A stretch of DNA of 64,000 bases from Stomoxys calcitrans (taxonomy: Eukaryota > Arthropoda > Insecta > Diptera > Muscidae), in the NCBI RefSeq assembly GCF_963082655.1, contig NC_081552.1, forward strand, positions 61,492,930 through 61,556,929, read 5' to 3'. Below, piece after piece: positions 23,251 through 34,300 of the stretch. Both the position numbers and the translations under genes were made by a program. How positions within the stretch are numbered: the stretch's first letter is position 1; every line of letters starts with the position of its first letter. Under the pieces are notes generated by a model that saw nothing but the letters and a program-made list of their open reading frames with translations, searched no databases and was not told the origin of the DNA.

Positions 23251-23644
23251 ACGTGTAATATTTCAGGACGCCACACGCCTGGGTTCAAATACCGGCGTGA
23301 CCATTAGAAAAAAATTTTCAGTGATTGTTATACACTTACAAATGCTGGTGACATTTATAAGACATCCAGCCAGATGAAAACTTTTCCTATAAGTGGTGTC
23401 GCTGAGGGACACGCCATTAAGACTGGGCATAAAATACAAGGCGGCATATGATTGAGCTAAAACTTTTATAGGACTCAACTCTTTGATATGAAAGGAGTAT
23501 CCCTCAATAGAATATTTATGGGAAAATATGCACGTGTATTCTATATACGACTCCACTCTTTGATATGAAAGGAGTATCCCCTGTTTCTCAATAGAATATT
23601 TATGGGAAAATATGTACCTGTATGTGTGCACGTGAAAAATTTCA
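23251..23644 (+). mobile_element. tRNA-type SINE (5' truncated) with target duplication
   Basis: The body is about 23266-23629. A B-box-like GGTTCAAAT (23282-23290) in a T-arm context (CCTGGGTTCAAATACCGGCG) marks a tRNA-derived head; no A box is visible. The tail region has GTGGTGTCGCTGAGG and two tandem copies of TGATATGAAAGGAGTATCCC...ATATTTATGGGAAAATATG. Flanks ACGTGTAATATTTCA (23251-23265) and ACGTGAAAAATTTCA (23630-23644) agree at 13 of 15 positions and look like an aged target-site duplication. Confidence 0.65.
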
Positions 23645-23875
23645 ACTCAATTGAAAGAAAATTACGTCTTCTAGTGGATGAAGATGTCAAATCGGAATAT
23701 CGGTTTATATGCGAGCTTTATCAGTTCAGTACGGTCCATATTGAATGTTTGAAGATTAAGTGAATTTTTCTGGATGTATTGATTGCTCTTGCAATGCTTC
23801 TGTATGATCTTCACTCAATATCTGCACAAAATTTCAAGATTTCTTTAACCGTTCGACCGCTATCGTGATTTCGCC
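23645..23875 (+). repeat. Old mini-me-like units (C-type), right part
   Basis: Resumes the interrupted repeat: CAAATCGGAATATCGGTTTA, TCTGCACAAAATTTCAAG, and GACCGCTATCGTGATTTCG. The last block is shared with C1 at 10899-10924, which supports assignment to the C group. Confidence 0.55.
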
Positions 23876-24101
23876 ATTTGTTTGTTCCGTATAGACTCAA
23901 AAACGGCTGAACCATTTTCTTTCAAATTTTCACAGATTGTGGGGAGTGGTCCGGAAGGAGCAACAGTTTTAGTTTGTTCATATTGGGGGCGGACCCTCCC
24001 CCGTTACCCCAAAAACACCATCTAAAATCAAAAGTGGACCGATAGGGACAGTATGGGTATCAAATGAAAGGTATTGGGGAGTAGAATACCAATATGGTAC
24101 T
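23876..24101 (-). repeat. Family D fragment D3, first part
   Basis: Reverse-oriented D tail and first units (TATAGACTCAAAAACGGCTG, GGGCGGACCCTCCCCCG, TCAAATGAAAGGTATTGGGG). Interrupted by A13; continues at 25500. Confidence 0.65.
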
Positions 24102-25499
24102 AACAAGTAAAAGCGTGCTAAGTTCGGCCGGGCCGAATCTTATATACCCTCCACCATGGATCGCATTTGTCGAGTTCTTTTCCCGGCATCTCTTCTTAGG
24201 CAAAAAAGGATATAAGAAAAGAAGTCAAGATCCCAGATCGGTTTATATGGCAGCTATATCAGGTTATGAACCGATTTGAACCTTATTTGACACAGTTGTT
24301 GAAAGTAAAAATAAAATACGTCATGCAAAATTTCAGCCAAATCGGATAGGAATTGCGCCCTCTAGAAGCTCAAGAAGTCAAGACCCAAGATCGGTTTATA
24401 TGACAGCTATATAAGGTTATGAACCGATTTGAACCATACTTGGCACAGTTGTTGGATATTATAACAAAATACGTCGTGTGAAATTCCATTCCATTCGGAT
24501 AAGAATTGCGCCCTCTAGAGGCTCAAGAAGTCAAGACCCCAGATCGGTTTATATGGCAGCTATATCAGGTTATGAACCGATTTGAACCATACTTGGCACA
24601 GTTGTTGGATATAATAACAAAACACGTCGTGCAAAATTTCATTCCAATCGGATAAGAATTGCGCACTCTAGAGGCTCAAGAAGTCAAGACCCAAGATCGG
24701 TTTATATGGCAGCTATATCAGGTTATGGACCGATTTAAACCATACATGGCACAGTTGTTGGGTATCATAACAAAACACGTCGTGTGAAATTCCATTCCAT
24801 TCGGATAAGAATTGCGCCATCTAGAGGCTCGAAGAAGTCAAGACCCCAGATCGGTTTATATGGCAGCTATATCAGGTTATGAACCGATTTGAACCATACT
24901 TGGCACAGTTATTGGATATAATAACAAAACACGTCGTGCAAAATTTCATTTCATTCGGATAAGAATTGCGCACTATAGAGGCTCAAGAAGTCAAGACCCA
25001 CGATCGGTTTATATGGCAGCTATATCAGGTTATGGACCGATTTCAACCATACTTGGCACAGTTGTTGGATATCATAACAAAACACGTCATGCTAAATTTC
25101 ATTCTGATAGGATAAGAACTGCGCGTGCTAGAGGCTCAAGAAATCAAGGCCCAAGATCGGTTTATATGGCAGCTATATCAAAACATGGACCGATATGGCC
25201 CATTTACAATACCATCCGACCTACACTAATAGGAAGTATTGGTGTCAAATTTCAAGCGGCTAGCTTTACTCCTTCGGAAGTTAGCGTGCTTTCGACAGAC
25301 AGACGGACGGACGGACGGACGGACGGACGGACGGACGGACGGACGGACCGACAGACGGACGGACATGGATAGATCGACATAAAATGTCACGACGATCAAG
25401 AATATATATACTTTATGGGGTCTCAGACGAATATTTCGAGTAGTTACAAACAGAATGACGAAATTAGTATACCCCCCATCTTATGGTGGAGGGTATAAA
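24102..25499 (+). mobile_element. Family A element A13, inserted in D3
   Basis: Plus-strand copy with both ends. The ~350 bp usually following CTTAGGC are deleted: AAAAAAGGATATAAGAAAAG joins GAAGTCAAGATCCCAG. It holds about six ~153-bp units and a long (GTCY)n tract at 25298-25364. A transition in unit text near 24831 carries one extra base (GCTCGAAGAAG). Confidence 0.87.
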
Positions 25500-25765
25500 A
25501 ATTGGAATCGAGTATGCGAGAGGTCGTCCAACCCCAAAAACTCCCCCAAACAAACATATTGGACGTAAATATCAATATGCGACTCAAATGAAAGGTATTC
25601 GGGACTAGACTACGAATATGGCATAAAAAATGAGGTCCAAGCAATTGGGGGTCGCTCCACCCTCAAATGGGAATATTATTTGATCCTAGCTAGATGAGCC
25701 CCAAATCAAAGGCATTTGGTAGCAGATTACGAATATGACATTAAACTTTGTGTCCAAGAATCTAG
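25500..25765 (-). repeat. Family D fragment D3, second part
   Basis: Contains CGACTCAAATGAAAGGTATT, AGACTACGAATATGG and a GGGGTCGCTCCACC variant, like the segment at 37700-37878. It continues D3 beyond A13. Confidence 0.6.
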
Positions 25766-25991
25766 TTGGTGCGCTAAGCCGCTCCAAGGGAGTAGCAGCA
25801 TAGACAAAGGAAATCTATAGACTCATAATATATGTTCAAAAAGGCACTAACAGATGGGAGAAATGTAAAATTCTCAGTCGTTTATATGTGATCGCGCAAG
25901 CATCCAAGGCGACATGGAAAAAAGAACTTTTAAGTTATTTTGGGTATTAAAATATAAACCTTTCCCTTATCGATGGCAGTACTAACATTAA
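25766..25991. other. Unassigned spacer
   Basis: About 226 bp without recognised repeat, frame or signal, between D3 and A14. Confidence 0.5.
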
Positions 25992-27327
25992 AACAAGTAA
26001 AAGAGTGCTAAGTTCGGCCGGGCCGAATCTTATATACCCTCCACCATGGATCGCATTTGTCGAGTTCTTTTCCCGGCATCTCTTCTTAGGCAAAAAAGGA
26101 TATAAGAAAAGAGTTGCTCTGCTATTAAAACGATATCAAGATATGGTCCGGTTCGGACCACATTTAAATTATATGTTGGAGACCTGTGTAAAATTTCAGC
26201 CAATTCGTATAAGAATTGCGCCCATTGAGGCTCACGAAGTAAAATAGAGAGAACGATTTATATGGGATCTGAATCGGGCTATAGACCGATTCAGAACATA
26301 ATAAACATGTTTGTTGATGGTCATGAGAGGATCCGTCGTACAAAATTTCAGGTAAATCGGATAATAATTGCGACGTCTACAGGCTCAAGAAGTCAAGATC
26401 CCAGATCGGTTTATATGACAGCTATATCAGGTTATGAACCGATTTGAATCATACTTGGCACAATTGTTGGATATCGTAACAAAACACGTCGTGCAAAATT
26501 TCATTCCAATCGGATAAGAATTGCGCACTCTAGAGGCTCAAGAAGTCAAGACTCCCGATCGGTTTATATGGCAGCTATATCAGGTTATGAACCGATTTGA
26601 ACCATACTTGGCACAGTTGTTGGATATCATAACAGAACACGTCGTGCAAAATTTCATTCCAATCGGATAAGAATTGCGCACTCTAGAGGCTCAAGAAGTC
26701 AAGACTCCCGATCGGTTTATATGGCAGCTATATCAGGTTATGAACCGATTTGAACCATACTTGGCACAGTTGTTGGATATCATAACAAAACACGTCGTGC
26801 AAAATTTCATTCCAATCGGATAAGAATTGCGCACTCTAGAGGCTCAAGAAGTCAAGACTCCCGATCGGTTTATATGGCAGCTATATCAGGTTATGAACCG
26901 ATTTGAACCATACTTGGCACAGTTGTTGGATGTCATAACGAAACACGTCGTGCAAAATTTCATCCCAATCCGATAAGAATTGCGCACTCTAGATGCTCAA
27001 GAAGTCAAGACCCAAGATCGGTTTATATGGCAGCTATATCAAAACATGGACCGATATGGCCCATTTACAATACCAACCGACCTACACTAATAAGAAGTAT
27101 TTGTGCAAAATTTCAAGCGGGTAGCTTTACTCCTTCGGAAGTTAGCGTGCTTTCGACAGACAGACGGACGGACGGACGGACAGACGGACGGACATGGCTA
27201 GATCGACATAAAATTTCACGACGATCAAGAATATATATACTTTATGGGGTCTCAGACGAATATTTCGAGTAGTTACAAACAGAATGACGAAATTAGTATA
27301 CCCCCCATCTTATGGTGGAGGGTATAA
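25992..27327 (+). mobile_element. Family A element A14, full length
   Basis: Complete copy with clear ends: palindrome at 26012-26026, TATACCCTCCACCAT at 26033-26047, and its exact reverse complement ATGGTGGAGGGTATA at 27312-27326. Three consecutive units (about 26500-26950) are almost identical, sharing AAGACTCCCGATCGG, a sign of recent unit amplification. (GTCY)n lies at 27156-27194. Confidence 0.9.
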
Positions 27328-27471
27328 TAAGCGCCATTTATTAGCTGTTTGCAAATTGATCAACTGAATGGGGACGCCACCACGAAACGAGAGAGAGGGC
27401 AGAGTGGTACAAATTTATCATGCAGCATTTATCTTTGTTATGGCAACCTATCGGTCCGTAAAATAAAGAGA
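27328..27471. other. Unassigned spacer
   Basis: 144 bp separating A14 and B2, with GAGAGAGAGGGCAGAG and no recognised repeat. Confidence 0.5.
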
Positions 27472-29179
27472 AACAAGTAAAAAGGCGTTAAGTTCGGCCG
27501 GGCCGAACTTTGGATACCCACCACCTCGGGTATATATTTAACCACCTTTCATCAAAATTCGGTGAAAATTTCATACCTTATGTCCCATATCAGTTATTTC
27601 AAAATATGTTCCGATTTGGACCAAATATTATTAAGTACTCTAGCTACATCTAAAAATAAACCGATCTGAACTATATACGACACGGATGTCGAAAAGCCTA
27701 ACATAAGTCACTGTGTCAAATTTCAGTGAAATCGGATTATATGGGATTAGGGGGCCAAGATTTTAAATCGAGATATCGGTCCACATGCCAGCTATATCCA
27801 AATCTGGACCGATTTGGGCCAAGTTGCATAAAAATGTCGAAGAGCCTAACACAAAGGACTATCCAAAATTTCGGCGAAATCGGACAATAAATGCCTCTTT
27901 TATGGGCCCAAAACCCTTAATCGAGAGATCGGCCTATACGGCAGCTATGTTCAAATCTGGACCGATCTGGGCCAAATTGAAGAAGGACGTCCAAGAGCAT
28001 AACCAAACTCACTATCTCAAATTCCAGCGACATCGGACAATAAATGCGTCTTTTATGGCACCAAAACCTAAAACCTAGATATCGGTCTATATGGCAGCTA
28101 TATCCACATCTGGACCGATCTGTGCGATGTTGCAGAAGTATGTCAAAGGGCTTAACGCAACTCACTGTCCCGAATTTCGGCAACATCGGACAACAAATGA
28201 GCATTTTATGGGCCCAAAACCATAAATCAAAAAATCGGCCTATATGGCAGCTATATCCAAATCTGAACCGATTTGGACCAAATTGAAGAAAGATGTCCAA
28301 GGGCCTAACGAAACTCACTGTCCCGAATTTCATCAAAATCGGACAATAAATGTGGCTTTTATGGGCCTAACACCATAAATCGGAGGATTGGTCTATATGG
28401 CAGCTATATCCAAATCTGAACCTATCTAGACCAAAATGACAAAAAGTTGTCCAAGGGCCTAGCACAACTCACTTTCCGGAATTTCAGCAAAATCGGACAA
28501 TAAATGTGGCTTTTATGGGCCAAAGACCATAAATCGGAGGATCGGTATATATGGCAGCTATATCCAAATCTGAACCGATCTGGACCAAATTAAAGAAAGA
28601 TGTCCAAGGCCTAACACATTTCACTGTCTCGAATTTCAGCAAAATCGGATAATAAATGTGGCTTTTATGGGCCTAAGTCCCTAAAACGGAGGATCGGTCT
28701 ATATGGCAGCTATATCGAAATCTGAACCGATCTGGGCCAAATTAACGAAGGATGTCGAAGGGCCTAACACATCTCACAGTCCCAAATTTCAGCAAAATAG
28801 TATAATAAATGTGGTTTTTTTGGGCCTAAGACCCTAAATCGGCGTATCGGTCTATATGGGGGCTATATCAAGATATAGTCCGATATAGCCATCTTCGAGC
28901 TTAATCTGCTTATGGACAAAAAAAGAACCTGTGCAAAATTTCAGCTCAATATCTCTATTTTTAAAGACTGTAGCGTGATTTCAACAGACAGACGGACAGA
29001 CGGACGGACATGTCTAGATCGTCTTAGATTTTTACGCTGATCAAGAATATATATACTTTATAGGGTCGGAAATGGATATTTCGATGTGTTGCAAACGGAA
29101 TGACAAAATGAATATACCCCCATCCTTCGTTGGTGGGTATAAAAATGAATATACCCCCATCCTTCGGTGGTGGGTATAA
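27472..29179 (+). mobile_element. Family B element B2, full length, duplicated hairpin
   Basis: Best B copy: AACAAGTAAAAAGGCG, palindrome at 27491-27506, ATACCCACCACC at 27514-27525, about seven ~152-bp units (for example starts at 28551 and 28703), (GTCY)n at 28984-29009, core with TTTTTACGCTGATCAAG, and (TA)n. The final block ATGAATATACCCCCATCC...GTGGGTATAA occurs twice in tandem (about 29108-29142 and 29145-29179). Confidence 0.9.
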
Positions 29180-29223
29180 TAAAGTACAAGAATTTCGTTG
29201 CGGTTGTTTGCTGTACTATTGTA

Positions 29224-30573
29224 TTTTTATACCCTCCACCATAAGATGGGGGGTATACTAATTCCGTCATTCTGTTTGTAACTTTTCGAAATATTCGTCT
29301 GAGACCCCATAAGGTATATATATTCTTGATCGTCGTGACATTTTATGTCGATCTAGCCATGTCCGTCCGTCTGTCCGTCCGTCCGTCTGTCCGTCCGTCC
29401 GTCCGTCTGTCTGTCGAAAGCACGCTAACTTCCGAAGGAGTAAAGCTAGCCGCTTGAAATTTTGCACAAATACTTCTTATTAGTGTAGGTCGGTTGGTAT
29501 TGTAAATGGGCCATATCGGTGCATGTTTTGATATAGCTGCCATATAAACCGATCTTGGGTCTTGACTTCTTGAGCCTCTAGAGTGCGCAATTCTTATCCG
29601 ATTGGAATGAAATTTTGCACGACGTGTTTTGTTATGATATCCAACAACCGCGCCAAGTATGGTTTAAATCGGTTCATAACCTGATATAGCTGCCATATAA
29701 ACCGATCTTGGGTCTTGACTTCTTGAGCCTCTAGAGGGCGCAATTCTTATCCGAATGGAATGGAATTTCGCACGACGTGTTTTGTTATGATACCCAACAA
29801 CTGTGCCAAGTATGGTTTAAATCGGCCCATAACCTGATATAGCTGCCATATAAACCGATCTTGGGTCTTGACTTCTTGAGCCTCTAGAGGGCGCAATTCT
29901 TATCCGAATGGAATGGAATTTCGCACGACGTGTTTTGTTATGATACCCAACAACTGTGCCAAGTATGGTTGAAATCGGTCCATAACCTGATATAGCTGTC
30001 ATATAAACAGATCTGGGGATTTGACTTCTTGAGCTTTTAGAGGGCGCAATTCCTATCCGTTTTGGCTGAAATTTTGCATGATGTATTTTATTTTTACTTT
30101 CAACAACTGTGTCAAATAAGGTTCAAATCGGTTCATAACCTGATATAGCTGCCATATAAACCGATCTGGGATCTTGACTACTTGACCCCTAGAAGTCGCA
30201 ATTATTATCCGATATGCCTGAAATTGTGTACGACGGATCCTCTCATGACCATCAACAAACGTGTTTATTATGGTCTGAATTGGTCTATAGCCCGATACAG
30301 ATCCCATATAAATCGTTCTCTCTATTTTATTTCGTGAGCCCCAATGGGCGCAATTCTTATACGAATTGGCTGAAATTTTACACAGGTCTCCAACATATAA
30401 TTTAATTGTGGTCCGAACCGGACCATATCTTGATATCGTTTTAATAGCAGAGCAACTCTTTTCTTATATCCTTTTTTGCCTAAGAAGAGATGCCGGGAAA
30501 AGAACTCGACAAATGCGATCCATGGTGGAGGGTATATAAGATTTGGCCCGGCCGAACTTAGCACGCTTTTACT
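29224..30573 (-). mobile_element. Family A element A15, full length
   Basis: Complete minus copy: hairpin at about 29230-29257, (GTCY)n at 29362-29413, palindrome near 30543-30558 with one change (TTTGGCCCGGCCGAA). A duplicate of its 5' end follows. Confidence 0.88.
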
Positions 30574-30681
30574 TTTTTTTTGCCTAAGAAGAGATGCCGG
30601 GAAAAGAACTCGACAAATGCGATCCATGGTGGAGGGTATATAAGATTCGGCCCGGCCGAACTTAGCACGCTTTTATTTGTT
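30574..30681 (-). repeat. Tandem duplicate of an A 5' end
   Basis: About 108 bp repeating the last part of A15 from the T run before GCCTAAGAAGAGATGCCGGG to the tail TTTTATTTGTT. Its own palindrome is consensus, unlike that of A15. Confidence 0.9.
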
Positions 30682-30697
30682 TTTTTTTTTTCGTTTT

Positions 30698-30790
30698 GTC
30701 ACTCGATTAGTTCGCCAAGTCATTGAAAACATTTGATTTTGTAAAGGGAAAATAGCTGTTTTCTATGACTTGGCGAACGAATCGAGTGAC
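30698..30790. repeat. 93-bp near-perfect hairpin
   Basis: Arms 30698-30731 and 30757-30790 are 34 nt each with 32 complementary positions, beginning GTCACTCGATTAGTTCGCC, with a 25-nt loop. It lies between A ends of opposite orientation. It has no frame and no match to other repeats in the window; it could be a tiny MITE or a foldback RNA source. Confidence 0.85.
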
Positions 30791-30913
30791 AGTAAGTAAA
30801 AGCGTGAAAAATACGGCGGGCCAAATCTTATATACCCTCCACCATGTATCTCATTTGTCATTTTTTTTTTTTTTGGCCAATATCTCTTTATAGGCATACA
30901 AAGAATAAAAGAT
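30791..30913 (+). repeat. Diverged A 5'-end fragment
   Basis: Contains GTAAGTAAAAGCGTG, a degraded palindrome (ACGGCGGGCCAAA), TATACCCTCCACCATG and TATAGGCATACAAAG. It is cut after that block and followed at once by complete element A17. Confidence 0.8.
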
Positions 30914-32424
30914 AACAAGTAAAAGCGTGCTAAGTTCGGCCGGGCCGAATCTTATATACCCTCCCCCATGGATCGCATTTGTCCACTTCTTTTCCCGGCA
31001 TCTCCTCTTAGGCTAAAAAGGATATAAGAAAAGAGTTGCTCTGCTATTAAAACGATATCAAGATATGGTCCGGTTCGGACCACAATTAAATTATATATTG
31101 GAGACCTGTGTAAAATTTCAGCCAATTCGTATAAGAATTGCGCCCATTGGGGCTCACGCAGTAAAATAGAGAGAACGATTTATATGGGATCTGTATCGGG
31201 CTATAGACCGATTCAGACCATAATAAACACGTTTGTTGATGGTCATGAGAGGATCCGTCGTACAAAATTTCAGGCATATCGGATAATAATTGCGACTTCT
31301 AGGGGTCAAGAAGTCAAGATCCTAGATCGGTTTATATGGCAGCTATATCAGGTTATGAACCGATTTGAACCTTATTTGACACAGTTGTTGAAAGTAAAAA
31401 TAAAATACGTCATGCAAAATTTCAGCCAAATCGGATAGGAATTGCGCCCTCTAGAAGCTCAAGAAGTTAAATCCCCAGATCTGTTTATATGACAGCTATA
31501 TCAGGTAATGGACCGATTTCAACCATACCTTGCAAAGTTGTTGGATATCATAACGAAATACTTGGTGCCAAAAATTCATTCCAATCGGATAAGAATTGCG
31601 CACTCTAGAGGCTCAAGAAGTCAAGACCCAAGATCGGTTTATATGGCAGCTATATCAGTTTATGGACAGATTTAAACCATACTTGGCACAGTTGTTGGGT
31701 ATCATAACAAAACACGTCGTGCGAAATTCCATTCCAATCGGATAAGAATTGCGCACTCTAGAGGCTCAAGAAGTCAAGACCCAAGATCGGTTTATATGGC
31801 AGCTATATCAGGTTATGAACCGATTTGAACCATACTTAGCACAGTTGTTGGATATAATAACCAAACACGTCGTGCAAAATTCCATTTCAATCGGATAAGA
31901 ATTGTGCCCTCTAGAGGCTCAAGAAATCAAGACCCAAGATCGGTTGATATGGCAGCTATATCAGGGTTTGGACCGATTTGAAATGTACTTGGCACAGTTG
32001 TTGGATATCATAACAAAACACGTCGTACAAAATTTCATTCCAATCGGATAAGAATTGCGCACTCTAGAGGCTCAAGAAGTCAAGACCCAAGATCGGTTTA
32101 TATGGCAGCTATATCAAAACATGGACTGATATGGCCCATTTACAATACCAACCGACCTACACTAATAAGAAGTATTTGTGAAAAATTTCAAGCGGCTAGC
32201 TTTACTCCTTCGGAAGTTAGCGTGCTTTCGACAGACAGACGGACGGACGGACGGACGGACGGACGGACAGACGGACAGACGGACGGACATGGCTAGATCG
32301 ACATAAAATGTCACGACGATCAAGAATATATATACTTTATGGGGTCTCAGACGAATATTTCGAGTAGTTACAAACAGAATGACGAAATTAGTATACCCCC
32401 CATCTTATGGTGGAGGGTATAAAA
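30914..32424 (+). mobile_element. Family A element A17, full length
   Basis: Complete plus copy; (GTCY)n at 32229-32289, hairpin at about 32393-32420. The block after its palindrome has CCTCCCCCATGG in place of CCTCCACCATGG. Confidence 0.88.
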
Positions 32425-32425
32425 A

Positions 32426-33120
32426 TTGCAAAGCTATTGGAGCTATTTTAGGTTATCATTCAATTCGGAACATGCTTGGTTTGGCTGTTGGAGACTTCAG
32501 AAGAATTGAGTCCTATAGTGGGTTAAGAATTAAAATCAGGAGATCGGTTCATATGGGAGCTATATCAGGTTATGGACCCAATCAGACCATATTTGGCACG
32601 TATGTGGAAGGTCATAGAAGAAGTCGTTAAAACAATGTTTAGCCAAATCGCATAAGAATTACGCCCTCTATAGGCTCAGAGAGTTAAATTAGGAGATCGG
32701 TTTATATGGGAGCTACATCAAGTTTTATAACGGTTTGAACCATACTTAACACTGATGTTGGAAGTCATAAAAAAAATTGAGACAAATCGGATAAGAATTG
32801 TGGCATTTAGAGGCTCAAGAGGTCAAGATGCAAAATCGGTTTATATGGCAGCTATATCAAAACATAGACCAATATGACTATGACACATTTTAAATTCCAA
32901 CTGACCTACACTAATAGGAAGTGTTTGTATTAAATTTCATGCGCCTAGCTTTATCCCTTCAAAAGTTAGCGTGCTTTTGACAGATGGACGGACCGACATG
33001 GCTAAATCGACTAAGAATGCCAAGACGATCAAAAATATTCATACTTTGTTGGGTCTCAAATGAACATGTCGATGATATACAAACGGAATGACGAAATAAG
33101 ATTATGATGGAGGGTATAAA
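32426..33120 (+). mobile_element. Old family A/C copy, 5' truncated
   Basis: Diverged units (GGAGATCGGTTCATATGGG, CTACACTAATAGGAAGTG), a short GTCY-like stretch (GACAGATGGACGGACCGAC), core (GACTAAGAATGCCAAGACG) and a decayed hairpin (ATTATGATGGAGGGTATAAA). It is clearly older than A17, which abuts it. Confidence 0.65.
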
Positions 33121-33183
33121 TAGAAAAAAACAAATTTAGTGGTCTAGGCCGTAAGTTTTTGTACTGAAGTCTTAAATGGATAA

Positions 33184-33409
33184 CTAGCTGAACCCGGCAC
33201 GCTCCGCTGCGCCCTCTTGTACTTTATATGGAGCAACATTTTCCTTTGAATATTTATTTTCGACAATTAAAGAGCTTTTATTGAAATACCATGCCACGAA
33301 AATAGTATATCGCTTGACTAACAGTTTAACAATATAGGTGCCTTTATCTGAATCCCATATGATCTTTATTGGTCTACGAATTTAAGTTTGGCTGTAAGGT
33401 GTACCCCAT
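33184..33409 (+). mobile_element. Family D element D4, head
   Basis: Starts TAGCTGAACCCGGCACGC, TCCGCTGCGCC, then the conserved ATTTTCGACAATTAAAGAGC. Broken by A18 at GGTGTACCCCATT; the same position in D8 (50272) continues CTTAAAATACTTCATTTCAG, which resumes here at 35450. Confidence 0.8.
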
Positions 33410-34300
33410 TTTTATACCCTCCACCATAAGATGGGGGTAAACTAATTTCGTCATTCTGATTGTAACTACTCGAAATATTCGTCTGAGACCCCATAAAGTA
33501 TATATATTCTTGATCGTCGTGAAATTTTATGTCGATCTAGCCATGTCCGTCCGTCTGTCCGTCCGTCCGTCTGTCTGTCGAAAGCACGCTAACTTCCGAA
33601 GGAGTAAAGCTAGCCGCTTGAAATTTTGCACAAATACTTCTTATTAGTGTAGGTCGGTTGGTATTGTAAATGGGCCATATCGGTCCATGTTTTGATATAG
33701 CTGCCATATAAACCGATCTTGGGTCTTGACTTCTTGAGCCTCTAGAGTGCGCAATTCCTATCCGATTGGAATGAAATTTTGCACGACGTGTTTTGTTATG
33801 ATATCCAACAACCGTGCCAAGTATGGTTCAAATCGGTCCATAACCTTATATAGCTGCCATATAAACCGATCTTGGGTCTTGACTTCTTGAGCCTCTGGAG
33901 TGCGCAATTCTTATCCGATTGGAATGAAATTTTGCACGACGTGTTTTGTTACGATGTGCCAAGTATGGTTCAAATCGGTCCATAACCTTATATAGCTGTC
34001 ATATAAACCGATCTTGGGTCTTGACTTCTTGAGCCTCCAGAGGGCGCAATTCTTATCCAATTTGAATGAATTTTGGCACGTAGTATTTTGTTATGATATC
34101 CAACAACTGTGCCAAATATGGTTCAAATCGGTTCATAACCTGATATAGCTGTCATATAAACAGATCTGGGGACTTGACTTCTTGAGCTTCTAGAGGGCTC
34201 AATTTCTATCCGATTTGACTGAAATTTCGCAAGACGTTTTTTATTGTTACTTTCAACAACTATGTCAAATAAAGTACAAGTCGGTTCATAACCAGATATA

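Noticed and set aside
23276..23300. Possible tRNA gene from the GGTTCAAAT box
   Set aside because: No A box, acceptor stem or cloverleaf upstream; a SINE head explains it better.
23263..23631. 122-residue minus-strand frame
   Set aside because: Lies entirely within the SINE and its internal duplication.
26500..26950. Regular direct repeats that might suggest a CRISPR array
   Set aside because: Units are ~153 bp with no short repeat/unique spacer pattern, and the DNA is clearly eukaryotic.
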